NCBI RefSeq assembly: GCF_003330845.1
Contig: NZ_CP026121.1
Coordinates: 3,825,501-3,889,500 of the forward strand
Reading direction: 5' to 3'
Origin: Streptomyces sp. Go-475
GTDB lineage: Bacteria; Actinomycetota; Actinomycetes; Streptomycetales; Streptomycetaceae
Length of the DNA: 64,000 nt
A program made the position numbers and the translations under genes. Positions 43,329-50,473 of this stretch are shown here, piece after piece. Under the pieces are notes generated by a model, which had not been told where the DNA came from, did no database searches, and was given only the letters and a program-made list of their open reading frames with translations. Each line of letters begins with the position of its first letter. The first letter of the stretch is position 1.

Positions 43329-44282
43329 TCAGTCCTTGACCTGGCCCGCCTTCAGCCACAGCTGGTCCAGCAGGACGTTGCACTTGTCGCCGTCCTGGCA
43401 GGAGACGGTGATCGTGTTCGTGCCCTTGTTGAGGGTCGGCCAGGCGTAGGTCTTCGTCCAGCCCTTGGCGAAGTCGCCGTCCGACGTGTGCGTGAAGTTG
43501 CCCATGTTCAGCTTGGTGCCGAACGGCTTGCCGTTGACGGTGAGCGTCATCTCCTGGTCCTCGTCCACCGCGCTGTAGCGGGCGAAGACCGTGTAGGGCC
43601 CGTCCTTGGGGATGCCGTTGACGGTCCAGGTGACCGAGGAGCCGACCTGGTTGAGGTTGCCCACGTAGATGCCGCCGTCGGACTGGGCGCCCTTCACGTC
43701 CTGGGCGAGCGACGCGCCGCCGCCGAGACGCAGCGCCTTGGCGTCGATCTTCGGCAGGTCGACCTGGCTCTCGGCGTCATCGCTGCTCGAAGGACTCGGC
43801 TTCGACTCCTGCGACTGCGTCGGCGTCGTGCCGGTCTCGTCGCCCGCCTCGCTCTTGTCCTTGTCGCCGCCCAGCATGGCCACGCCGATGCCGATGACGA
43901 CCGCGGCGACCACCGCGATCGCGCCGATCAGCAGGCCCTTGGTGTTCGGGCCGCGACCGCCCCGGCCGCCACCGCCGCCGGAATGCATCTGCGTCTGGGC
44001 CGTGGGGGCACCGCCCGGCAGCGTCTCCGGCGCCGCGTAGTGCGCGTTCGGCCGGCCGTAGGCGCCCTGCTGCTGTGGGACCTGCCCGTACGGCGCCGGC
44101 TGCGCGTTCTGCGGCTGCTGGCCGTACTGGCGCGTGCCGACCGCTCGCACCCGGTTGACCGAGTTCGGGTAGCCGTAGCCACCGGACGGCGGCTGGGCTC
44201 CGTTGGCCTGCCCGTCGGCGTAGAGATAGCCGAACGGGTCGTCGTCCTCGGGCGTGCTCGCGCCGTTGTTGCCGGGCGTCAT
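43329..44282 (-). CDS. Membrane-anchored protein with C-terminal CBM35-like domain
   Basis: A 317-residue protein. Residues 1-115 are low complexity (Gly, Gln, Pro, Tyr; APYGQVPQQQGAYGRPN) and end in a Gly/Arg-rich stretch; a single membrane helix GLLIGAIAVVAAVVIGIGVAML lies near 117-138; a Ser/Thr/Pro linker follows; and residues 185-317 form a jelly-roll-like domain (VTWTVNGIPKDGPYTVFARYSAVDEDQEMTLTVNGKPFG, ending NVLLDQLWLK) similar to CBM35. It is likely a surface-exposed carbohydrate-binding protein of unknown ligand. No enzyme motif. Confidence 0.8.
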   Translation of the reverse strand: MTPGNNGASTPEDDDPFGYLYADGQANGAQPPSGGYGYPNSVNRVRAVGTRQYGQQPQNAQPAPYGQVPQQQGAYGRPNAHYAAPETLPGGAPTAQTQMHSGGGGGRGGRGPNTKGLLIGAIAVVAAVVIGIGVAMLGGDKDKSEAGDETGTTPTQSQESKPSPSSSDDAESQVDLPKIDAKALRLGGGASLAQDVKGAQSDGGIYVGNLNQVGSSVTWTVNGIPKDGPYTVFARYSAVDEDQEMTLTVNGKPFGTKLNMGNFTHTSDGDFAKGWTKTYAWPTLNKGTNTITVSCQDGDKCNVLLDQLWLKAGQVKD

Positions 44283-44400
44283 CCCTTGGTCTCCTCAGTC
44301 AGGTGCGGTGCATGCGGTACGGGTCGTGAGAGAGCGAGCCTACCCGCTCCCAGTGACCCAAACGGGTGACTCAGACCGCATCAACTCGCTGACCTGGGGT

Positions 44401-46059
44401 TCACCCCGCGCGTCTGTGTTGTTTGGGACGAGATCGTTTCTCGACGTACATCCGCTCGTCAGCGGATTTCAACACTTCGTCCGCCGTCATTCCACAGTGT
44501 GCCCATCCGATGCCGAAGCTGGCGCCCACCCGGACGGCCCGCCCCTCGGCGCGGATGGGCTGGATGATCTCGTTGCGGAGGCGGACCGCGAGGTCCTGCG
44601 CGTCGGCGCGGCCGAGCCCGTCGGCCAGGATGACGAATTCGTCACCCCCGAGCCGGGCGACCGTGTCGCCGTCGCGGACGCCGTTGCTCAGCCGCCGGGC
44701 GACCTCGATGAGCACCGCGTCACCGGCGTTGTGCCCGAACCGGTCGTTGATCGACTTGAAGCCGTCGAGGTCGCAGAAGAGCACGGCGAGGCCCTTGGTG
44801 CCGTCGTCGTGGTCGCCGTCCGGGGCGACGGTGTGCACGTGGTGGTCGTAGGCGTCGTAGGGCTCGGCGCTCTGCCGGTAGTCGAAGCCGGGCCCGACCA
44901 CGTCGAAGGCCGGGTGGCCGTAGGCGGCGTCGTGGGACTCGGCGACGGCGGCGTGCGGGGTCGCGCGCTGGCACAGGCGCGCGGAGAGGCGGGAGCGCAG
45001 CTCCGCGGAGTTCGGCAGGCCGGTGAGCGAGTCGTGCGAGGCGCGGTGGGCGAGCTGCAGCTCGCGGCGCTTGCGCTCCTCGATGTCCTCGACGTGGGTG
45101 AGCAGGAAGCGCGGCCCGTCGGCGGCGTCCGCGACGACGCTGTTGCGCAGGCTGACCCAGACGTACGTGCCGTCCCGGCGGCCCAGGCGCAGCTCGGCGC
45201 GGCCGCCCTCGGCGGAGGTCCGCAGCAGCGTGCCTATGTCCTCGGGGTGGACCAGGTCGGAGAACGAGTAGCGGCGCATCGCGGAGGCGGGGCGGCCGAG
45301 CAGCCGGCACAGGGCGTCGTTGGTGCGCAGGATCCGGCCGTGCTGGTCGCCGCCCATCTCGGCGATGGCCATGCCGGAGGGCGCGTACTCGAAGGCCTGC
45401 CTGAAGCTTTCCTCGCTGGCCCGCAGGGCCTGTTGCTCGCGCTCCAGCCGGACCAGGGCGCGCTGCATGTTGGCACGTAGACGCGCGTTGCTGATGGCGA
45501 TGGCGGCCTGGAAGGCGTACATCTGGAGCGCCTCGCGGCCCCAGGCGCCGGGCCGGCGGCCGTTGCGCGGCCGGTCCACGGAGAGCACGCCGATCAGCTC
45601 GCCGCACGTACCGCTGCCCTTCGGGGCGGGCGCGTACATGGGGGCGAAGAGGCGGTCGGCCGGGTGCCACTCGTCCTCGAAGCGGGGGGCGGGGCCGTCG
45701 GTGTACCACTGCGGGACGTCGTCGTCGTCGAGGACCCAGCCCTCGGTGTGCGGTATGAACACCAGGTCGCCCCAGTGCTCGCCCATGCCGAGGCGGCGCT
45801 CCCAGGAGTCGCGGGAGCCGACGCGGCCGGTGATGAGGGCCTCGGCCGCCGGGTTCCCGGCGAAGGCGGCGACGACGAGGTCGCCGTCCGGCCGGACGAG
45901 GTTCACGCACGCCAGCTCGTACCCGAGGGCGGCGACGACGCCCTCCGCGACGGTCTGCAGTGTGTCCGCCAGGCTGCGGGCCGTGTTCATGTCGGCCATG
46001 ACCTGGTGCAGTTGTCGCAGGGACGCAAGACGGACGTAGGGCTCCGACTCGGTCTCCAT
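44401..46059 (-). CDS. cdgB: Diguanylate cyclase CdgB (GAF-PAS-GGDEF)
   Basis: A 552-residue protein from ATG 46059 with GGGGGAGG upstream. Order: GAF-like domain, residues about 15-190 (TVAEGVVAALGYELACVNLV); PAS, about 205-325 (SFRQAFEYAPSGMAIAEMGG, VSLRNSVV); GGDEF, about 335-545. The active site LGGDEFVILADG is intact and the inhibitory site RDGD lies five residues before it, so it should make c-di-GMP and be product-inhibited. About 55 poorly conserved residues (Asp/His-rich) are inserted between LTGLPNSAELRSRL and LAVLFCDLDGF. S. coelicolor cdgB (SCO4281) has this layout and controls development; a Crp-type site lies upstream. Confidence 0.92.
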   Translation of the reverse strand: METESEPYVRLASLRQLHQVMADMNTARSLADTLQTVAEGVVAALGYELACVNLVRPDGDLVVAAFAGNPAAEALITGRVGSRDSWERRLGMGEHWGDLVFIPHTEGWVLDDDDVPQWYTDGPAPRFEDEWHPADRLFAPMYAPAPKGSGTCGELIGVLSVDRPRNGRRPGAWGREALQMYAFQAAIAISNARLRANMQRALVRLEREQQALRASEESFRQAFEYAPSGMAIAEMGGDQHGRILRTNDALCRLLGRPASAMRRYSFSDLVHPEDIGTLLRTSAEGGRAELRLGRRDGTYVWVSLRNSVVADAADGPRFLLTHVEDIEERKRRELQLAHRASHDSLTGLPNSAELRSRLSARLCQRATPHAAVAESHDAAYGHPAFDVVGPGFDYRQSAEPYDAYDHHVHTVAPDGDHDDGTKGLAVLFCDLDGFKSINDRFGHNAGDAVLIEVARRLSNGVRDGDTVARLGGDEFVILADGLGRADAQDLAVRLRNEIIQPIRAEGRAVRVGASFGIGWAHCGMTADEVLKSADERMYVEKRSRPKQHRRAG

Positions 46060-46383
46060 GCTCGCCCTCCCCCCGAGTACCTCGCAGCGAATCAAGAATC
46101 AAGGGTTCTCATCGGCGTACGTCCTGGCAGCTTCCCAGCCACTGAATCACAGCGCGCTGCCCACTCGGTACACAGGGTCAACAATTCCTGCCCCTTGTGA
46201 CTCAAGTCACAGGCAAACCTGAACAATTGAGTGGAGTTTCTGCGTTCTTCACGTGCGTCTACCGAACGCAAACTTTGTCAGGTTGCGCACGAATACCTCC
46301 CGGGTGTCCGCCGGGAGTCCTAGGACCGTGATCGGGCGGGAGCCCGATGCGGGGCGTGCCGGACGGAGATTAGCGTTTCCGGT
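46060..46383. other. 324-bp divergent region between cdgB and the flavin reductase gene
   Basis: No gene. AT-rich compared with its surroundings and rich in short inverted repeats: CACAGGGTCAACAATTCCTG, TGTGACTCAAGTCACA (46196-46211) and TTGAGTGGAGTTTC. It should contain both promoters. Confidence 0.75.
46196..46211. promoter_or_regulatory. Perfect TGTGA-N6-TCACA (Crp-type) palindrome upstream of cdgB
   Basis: TGTGA, CTCAAG, TCACA: an exact Crp consensus, also matching the Streptomyces Crp form GTG-N6-GNCAC. It is 137 bp before the cdgB start and 173 bp before the flavin reductase start. BldD, a known regulator of cdgB, was considered; the half-sites GTGAC/GTCAC fit but the spacing is one base short. 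Confidence 0.6.
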
Positions 46384-46968
46384 GTGCCGAACACTCCCGC
46401 CGCCACGTCGCCGATCATTCCGAAGCCCGCCTCCGGGCATGCTGAGGGGGTGAGCAACGACGAGTTCCGCGCCGCCATGTCCCGGCTGGCCTCGGGCGTG
46501 GTCCTGGTGACCGCCCAGGAGGCGCCGCTCGACCCGGACGACCCCGGCGCGCCGGCCAGCGAGGACGTGGGCATGACAGCCACGGCCTTCATGTCGGTGT
46601 CCCTCGACCCGCCCCTGGTGCTGGTGAGCCTGCGCGACGGCTCCCGCATGGACGAGCTGCTGGAGGAGCAGGAGCTGTGGGCGGTCTCGGTCCTCTCCGA
46701 GAGCCAGCGGCACATCGCCGGCCGTTTCGCCATGAAGGGCCGCGTCAGCGACCGGCTGCTGTTCGCCGACATCCCGTACACCCGCGGCGAGTACACCGGC
46801 GCGCCCCTGGTGGGCGGTGCCCTGGCCGTCCTGGAGTGCCGCACCGAGCAGCGCGTGCCGTCGGGCGACCACACCCTGGTGATCGGCCGCGTCCTGACCG
46901 CCCGCGTGCCGAGCGCGGAGGGCGGCCCGCTGACGTACTTCCGGGGCCGGTACCGCCACTTGGCCTGA
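46384..46968 (+). CDS. Flavin reductase family (FMN-binding split-barrel) protein
   Basis: A 194-residue flavin-binding split-barrel protein: FRAAMSRLASGVVLVTAQE, MTATAFMSVSLDPPLVLVSL (the SxTPP-like FMN segment), WAVSVLSESQRHIAGRFA and HTLVIGRVLTARV. Such proteins give reduced FMN to monooxygenases. Residues 46-62 carry a family-unusual acidic insert (APLDPDDPGAPASED). GTG 46384 gives about 22 extra N-terminal residues; GTG 46450 (VSNDEFRAAM) is an alternative. No partner oxygenase is adjacent. Confidence 0.87.
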   Translation: MPNTPAATSPIIPKPASGHAEGVSNDEFRAAMSRLASGVVLVTAQEAPLDPDDPGAPASEDVGMTATAFMSVSLDPPLVLVSLRDGSRMDELLEEQELWAVSVLSESQRHIAGRFAMKGRVSDRLLFADIPYTRGEYTGAPLVGGALAVLECRTEQRVPSGDHTLVIGRVLTARVPSAEGGPLTYFRGRYRHLA

Positions 46969-47013
46969 AGAAACCGTTCGCCGGGCGGTGGACCGCGCAC
47001 CTAGGGTGCGCGC

Positions 47014-47484
47014 ATGACGACGACCGGCGGCCCGCGCCTCGAAGAGATCACCCCCGCGAACCTCGACGCCGCCCTCGGCATCGCCGTCCGCCCCGACCAG
47101 GAGCACGCGGTCGCCCCGGTCGTGAAGTCGCTCGCCGAGGCGTATGCGCATCCCGGGGTCGCCTGGCCCCGCCTGATCGTCGACGGGGACCGCCCGGTCG
47201 GTTTCCTGATGGCCTTCCTCGACATCGACTGGTACGAGGACGGCAGTGTCCGCCGCTCGGGCCTGTGGCGGCTGAACATCGCGGCCGGGGAGCAGGGCAA
47301 GGGGTACGGCCGCTTCGCCGTCGAGTCCGTCGCCGCCGAGCTGCGTCGGCGCGGCACCCAGAAGTTCTATGTCACGTGGCACCCGGGACCGAACGGCCCC
47401 GAGGGCTTCTACCTGGGCCTCGGCTTCCACCCGAACGGCGAGAGCAGCGGAGGCCAGACGGTGGGGGTTCTGGAGCTGGCCTAG
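47014..47484 (+). CDS. GNAT acetyltransferase (spermidine/diamine acetyltransferase-like)
   Basis: A 156-residue GNAT protein: ITPANLDAALGIAVRPDQEHAVAPVVKSLAEAYAHPGVAWPRLI, WRLNIAAGEQGKGYGRFAVESV (acetyl-CoA loop Q-x-x-G-x-G/A), and FYVTWHPGPNGPEGFYLGLGF. The pattern resembles spermidine N-acetyltransferases; substrate unproven. Its TAG stop (47482-47484) lies in a CTAG that is the left target duplication of the mobile element that follows. Confidence 0.88.
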   Translation: MTTTGGPRLEEITPANLDAALGIAVRPDQEHAVAPVVKSLAEAYAHPGVAWPRLIVDGDRPVGFLMAFLDIDWYEDGSVRRSGLWRLNIAAGEQGKGYGRFAVESVAAELRRRGTQKFYVTWHPGPNGPEGFYLGLGFHPNGESSGGQTVGVLELA

Positions 47485-47649
47485 GGACCTTCTGACGGAT
47501 CTCCGTGGGAGAAGGAGCGGCGTTCGGTGCGTGCGATCGGCGTGCGGGGCGGAGGGTCGTGTGGCGGAGCCACCTGGCCCTTCGCCCCGTGCGGCGAGCG
47601 GGCGTGCCGGGCGTCGCGACGCCGCGGAGATCCATCAGAAGGGCCCTAG
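47481..47649. mobile_element. Hairpin MITE (161 bp) flanked by CTAG, beside an IS5-family element
   Basis: Between CTAG at 47481-47484 and CTAG at 47646-47649 lies a nearly fully palindromic element. The outer arms CTAGGGACCTTCTGACGGAT and, reverse-complemented, CTAGGGCCCTTCTGATGGAT agree at 18 of 20 positions, and the inner parts pair too (GTGCGGGGCGGAGGG / GCACGGGGCGAAGGG). There is no ORF of its own. The terminal pattern CTAGGG..CTTCTGA..GGATCT resembles the ends of the adjacent IS, which suggests it is mobilised by that family. Confidence 0.75.
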
Positions 47650-48278
47650 GGCCTGTCTGACAAAGGATCTTGGTTGGGTTCGCGGAGCCAGAGGATGAGT
47701 GCGGCGAGGTGGACTCCGGCCTTGTAGCGGGTGGCGAGTTTGTCGAAGCGGGTGGCGATCGCGCGGAACTGCTTGAGGCGGTTGAAGCAGCGTTCGATCA
47801 CGTTGCGGGCCTTGTAAAGCTCGCGGTCGAAGGCCGGCGGTCTGCCGCCGGCCTTCCCTCGCCGCAGGCGGTTGGCCTTCTGGTCCGCCCGCTCCGGGAT
47901 CACTGCCCGGATGCCTCTGCGTCGCAGGGACTGGCGGATCGCCCGGGACGAGTACGCCTTGTCCGCGACGACCGCATCGGGCCTGAGGCGGGGGCGCCCG
48001 GCGCCGGTCCGGGGCACCCTCAGCTCGTCCATGACCATGTCGAAGACGGTGGAGTCGTTGACGTTGCCGGGCGTGATGACGACAGCCAGGGGCAGGCCCC
48101 GGCCGTCGCAGGCGAGGTGGAGCTTGGTGGTCAGCCCGCCGCGGGACCGGCCCAGCGCCTGGCCAGCCGACGGGCGTGCCGGATCTTCCAGTTCGTCCCC
48201 CGCCGCCGCCCCTTTTTGCGGGCTCCGGCGGCGTGCTGATGGGCCCGGCTGATCGTGGAGTCGACAGACACGGTCCAC
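47646..48278 (-). CDS. IS5-family transposase, C-terminal reading frame (OrfB)
   Basis: A frame of about 210 codons holding the DDE catalytic region: GGLTTKLHLACDGRGLPLAVVITPGNVNDSTVFDMVMDE, VADKAYSSRAIRQSLRRRGIRAVIPERADQ and RNVIERCFNRLKQFRAIATRFDK (YREK-like motif). Its stop codon TAG is supplied by the target CTAG (47646-47648). It overlaps OrfA out of frame; a run of five A with GGGG near 48209-48217 on the minus strand is a likely -1 shift site producing the full transposase. Confidence 0.88.
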   Translation of the reverse strand: MDRVCRLHDQPGPSARRRSPQKGAAAGDELEDPARPSAGQALGRSRGGLTTKLHLACDGRGLPLAVVITPGNVNDSTVFDMVMDELRVPRTGAGRPRLRPDAVVADKAYSSRAIRQSLRRRGIRAVIPERADQKANRLRRGKAGGRPPAFDRELYKARNVIERCFNRLKQFRAIATRFDKLATRYKAGVHLAALILWLREPNQDPLSDRP

Positions 48279-48578
48279 TCCACGGCTCCGACGGAGTCGT
48301 CGCGGACATGGACCTGTTCGAGCAGGCGAGCCCAGGTTCCGTCCGCCTCCCAGCGGGCGAACCGTTCATAGACCGTCTGCCACGGCCCGTAGCGTTCCGG
48401 CAGGTCACGCCACGGAGCACCGGTCCGCAACCGCCACAACACCCCGTTGATCACCTGCCGGTGATCCCGCCACGGACGACCACGACCGTCAACACCAGGC
48501 AGCAGGGGCGCTATCCGCTCCCATGCCGCATCCGTCAACTCACCTCGACCCACCACAAGATCAATTATCAGACAGTGC
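47650..48578 (-). mobile_element. IS5-family (IS427/IS1031-like) insertion sequence, 929 bp
   Basis: A 929-bp element between two CTAG copies (47646-47649 and 48579-48582). The ends are imperfect inverted repeats: GGCCTGTCTGACAAAGGATC at the left and GCACTGTCTGATAATTGATC at the right, 15 of 20 matching (18 of the first 23). It contains two overlapping minus-strand frames joined by presumed -1 frameshifting. It is probably intact and recent. It landed on the right-hand CTAG of the MITE. Confidence 0.9.
48131..48556 (-). CDS. IS5-family transposase, N-terminal reading frame (OrfA)
   Basis: A 141-codon frame from GTG 48556: MVGRGELTDAAWERIAPLLPGVDGRGRPWRDHRQVINGVLWRLRTGAPWRDLPERYGPWQTVYERF is the DUF4096 N-terminal DNA-binding domain of IS5 transposases, followed by the first catalytic Asp in VSVDSTISRAHQHAAGARKKGR. 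After the frameshift region near 48215 its own frame runs into non-family sequence (LARRWAGPAAG), so fusion to OrfB by a -1 shift is expected. Confidence 0.9.
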   Translation of the reverse strand: MVGRGELTDAAWERIAPLLPGVDGRGRPWRDHRQVINGVLWRLRTGAPWRDLPERYGPWQTVYERFARWEADGTWARLLEQVHVRDDSVGAVEWTVSVDSTISRAHQHAAGARKKGRRRGTNWKIRHARRLARRWAGPAAG

Positions 48579-49007
48579 CTAGCCCCAGTTCTGGGCGTTG
48601 CGGCCCCGCTTGGTCTCGGAGCGCTGCTTCTTCTCCCGCAGCCGGCGTTCGTTGATGCCGCGTGGGACGCGGGTCGGCCTGCGGGGCTTGGGCGGGGGCG
48701 CGGTGGCCTCGGCGAGGAGCGCGGCGAGTCGTACGGCGGCGGCCTCGCGGTTGCGCCACTGGGAGCGGTGCTCCGAGGAGCGGACGGTGACGACGCCGTC
48801 GACCAGGCGCCCGGCCAGCCGCTCCAGCGCCCGCTGCTTCCACACGGCCGGCAGCGCCTCGGTCCGGGCCAGGTCGAAGCTCAGCTCGACCTTGGAGTCG
48901 CTGGTGTTGACGTGCTGCCCGCCCGGCCCCGACGACCGCGAGAAACGCCACATGAGCTCGGCCTCGGGCAGGGAGACGGAGCCGCGGATGACATGGGGAC
49001 CGGACAT
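48579..49007 (-). CDS. arfB: Ribosome rescue hydrolase ArfB (YaeJ-type, peptide-release-factor domain)
   Basis: A 142-residue protein: GGQ motif in [25 protein letters not shown], then [26 protein letters not shown] and a basic tail ([37 protein letters not shown]) that enters the mRNA channel in this family. It hydrolyses peptidyl-tRNA on stalled ribosomes. ATG 49007 (MSGPHVIRG) is the family start; ATG 49016 lies 9 bp upstream. Its TAG stop lies within the CTAG at 48579-48582 that flanks the IS. Confidence 0.93.
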   Translation of the reverse strand: MSGPHVIRGSVSLPEAELMWRFSRSSGPGGQHVNTSDSKVELSFDLARTEALPAVWKQRALERLAGRLVDGVVTVRSSEHRSQWRNREAAAVRLAALLAEATAPPPKPRRPTRVPRGINERRLREKKQRSETKRGRNAQNWG

Positions 49008-49174
49008 GCCGTCCATGTTCCCGCCCCTGTCCGGTCCACGTCACCCGAATATCCGAGGGTAAAGAAAGTAAAGGACCAGGAACCTCGCGTACCCCTCTCC
49101 ACGTTCATGGGGGTAGCTGTAGCTTCGGTGCCGCAGCTTCTTTGCCGCATAAACGAGGGAAGGGACTCCCAACA

Positions 49175-49750
49175 ATGGCTGTAAGCCTGTCCAAGGGTGG
49201 CAACGTCTCGCTCACCAAGGAGGCTCCGGGCCTGACCGCCGTCACCGTGGGCCTCGGCTGGGACGTCCGCACCACCACCGGCACGGACTTCGACCTCGAC
49301 GCGTCCGCGATCGCGGTCAACACGCAGGGCAAGGTCTACTCGGACGCCCACTTCGTCTTCTTCAACAACAAGCAGACCCCGGACAACTCCATCGTCCACA
49401 CCGGTGACAACCGCACGGGTGAGGGCGCCGGCGACGACGAGGCGATCAACGTCAACCTGGCCGCGCTTCCGGCCGACATCGACAAGATCGTCTTCCCGGT
49501 CTCGATCTACGACGCGGAGAACCGCTCGCAGAACTTCGGCCAGGTCCGCAACGCCTACATCCGCATCGTCAACCAGGCCGGCGGCGCCGAGATCGCCCGC
49601 TACGACCTCTCCGAGGACGCGGCGACGGAGACGGCCATGGTCTTCGGCGAGCTGTACCGCAACGGCGCCGAGTGGAAGTTCCGCGCGGTCGGCCAGGGCT
49701 ACGCCTCGGGCCTGGTCGGCATCGCCCAGGACTTCGGCGTGAACGTCTGA
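49175..49750 (+). CDS. terD: TerD-family tellurium/stress resistance protein
   Basis: A 191-residue TerD protein: [87 protein letters not shown] (Ca-binding Asp-rich segments) and [35 protein letters not shown] core. Streptomyces carry many terD paralogues linked to calcium and stress. Symbol by family, not specific orthology. GAGGGAAGGG precedes ATG 49175. A strong terminator follows, so it is likely a single-gene unit. Confidence 0.93.
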   Translation: MAVSLSKGGNVSLTKEAPGLTAVTVGLGWDVRTTTGTDFDLDASAIAVNTQGKVYSDAHFVFFNNKQTPDNSIVHTGDNRTGEGAGDDEAINVNLAALPADIDKIVFPVSIYDAENRSQNFGQVRNAYIRIVNQAGGAEIARYDLSEDAATETAMVFGELYRNGAEWKFRAVGQGYASGLVGIAQDFGVNV

Positions 49751-49770
49751 CGGACACCTCCGTCCACGGG

Positions 49771-49806
49771 TGGAGCCCCCGGCGCCGGTAACGGGCCGGG
49801 GGCTCC
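49771..49806 (+). terminator. Terminator after terD
   Basis: GGAGCCCCCGG at the left and CCGGGGGCTCC at the right of 49772-49806 form a perfect 11-bp stem with a 13-base loop, 21 bp after the stop codon. Confidence 0.88.
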
Positions 49807-49825
49807 GACGTCCTCGGACGCATGC

Positions 49826-49898
49826 CCCGAGGGGCGCGGGGCCGTATCGGCACGCGGCTCCGCCGCGTGGGCGCGACAAGCCACAGACGACCACCGGT
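49826..49898. repeat. Dispersed Streptomyces repeat, copy 3
   Basis: GAGGGGCGCGGGGCCGTATC, then GGCACGCGGCTCCGCCGCGT, then GGGCGCGACAAGCCAC. Highly similar to the copy at 33480 (GCGGCTCCGCCGCGTGGGCGCGAC shared). Between terD and the next GNAT gene. Confidence 0.75.
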
Positions 49899-49955
49899 CA
49901 CACCGGCCACGCACCGGCCGCACACCGGCCACACCGCACGGAAGCCCCACGGACG

Positions 49956-50468
49956 ATGATCCTCGACCCCCTGCCCCCGGCCCCGCTGAGCGACTCCCTC
50001 CTCGCGGAGCTGACCGCCCTCTACGCCTCCCACCACGAGTTCCACACCCTCAGCGGCGACTTCCCCGACCCGAAGGACATCCGCCCCGAGCAGGTCGCGG
50101 CCGCCCTGGCGGAGGAGCGGGAACATCCGGACGCCGAGATCCTGCTCGCCCGCAGTTTCGGCCGGCTCATCGGTATCGCCGTCACCCTCGCCCACCACCC
50201 CGACCCGGCCGACCCGGATCCCTGGATCGGCCTGCTGATGGTGGACGCGAGCCTTCAGGGCCAGGGCCACGGCCGCCGCCTGGCCACCCTCGTGGAGGAC
50301 CGCTTCCGCCAGGCCGGCCGGACGGCCGTACGCCTCGCCGTCCTGGAGAACAACCCGAAGGCGCTCGCCTTCTGGACCGCCCTCGGCTACGAGACCATCG
50401 ACCACCGCCGGGACCGCCGGCTGGACCGCCCCTGCGCGGTGCTGCGCAAGGAGCTGACCACGCCGTAG
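49956..50468 (+). CDS. GNAT acetyltransferase
   Basis: A 170-residue GNAT protein: PPAPLSDSLLAELTALYASHHEFHTLSGDFPDPKDIR, GLLMVDASLQGQGHGRRLATLVEDRFRQAG (acetyl-CoA loop) and LAVLENNPKALAFWTALGYETIDHRRD. The L.V...N..A..FW..LGY tail is characteristic. Substrate unknown. It starts 58 bp after the dispersed repeat and is convergent with the M1 peptidase gene. Confidence 0.9.
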   Translation: MILDPLPPAPLSDSLLAELTALYASHHEFHTLSGDFPDPKDIRPEQVAAALAEEREHPDAEILLARSFGRLIGIAVTLAHHPDPADPDPWIGLLMVDASLQGQGHGRRLATLVEDRFRQAGRTAVRLAVLENNPKALAFWTALGYETIDHRRDRRLDRPCAVLRKELTTP

Positions 50469-50473
50469 TGCCC

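Noticed and set aside
46196..46211. BldD box upstream of cdgB
   Set aside because: The half-sites fit GTNAC, but the spacing is one base too short; the Crp form matches exactly, so it was kept under that name.
47650..48578. Two separate transposase genes
   Set aside because: The two frames overlap, each lacks part of the domain, and an A-run at the junction fits programmed frameshifting of one gene.
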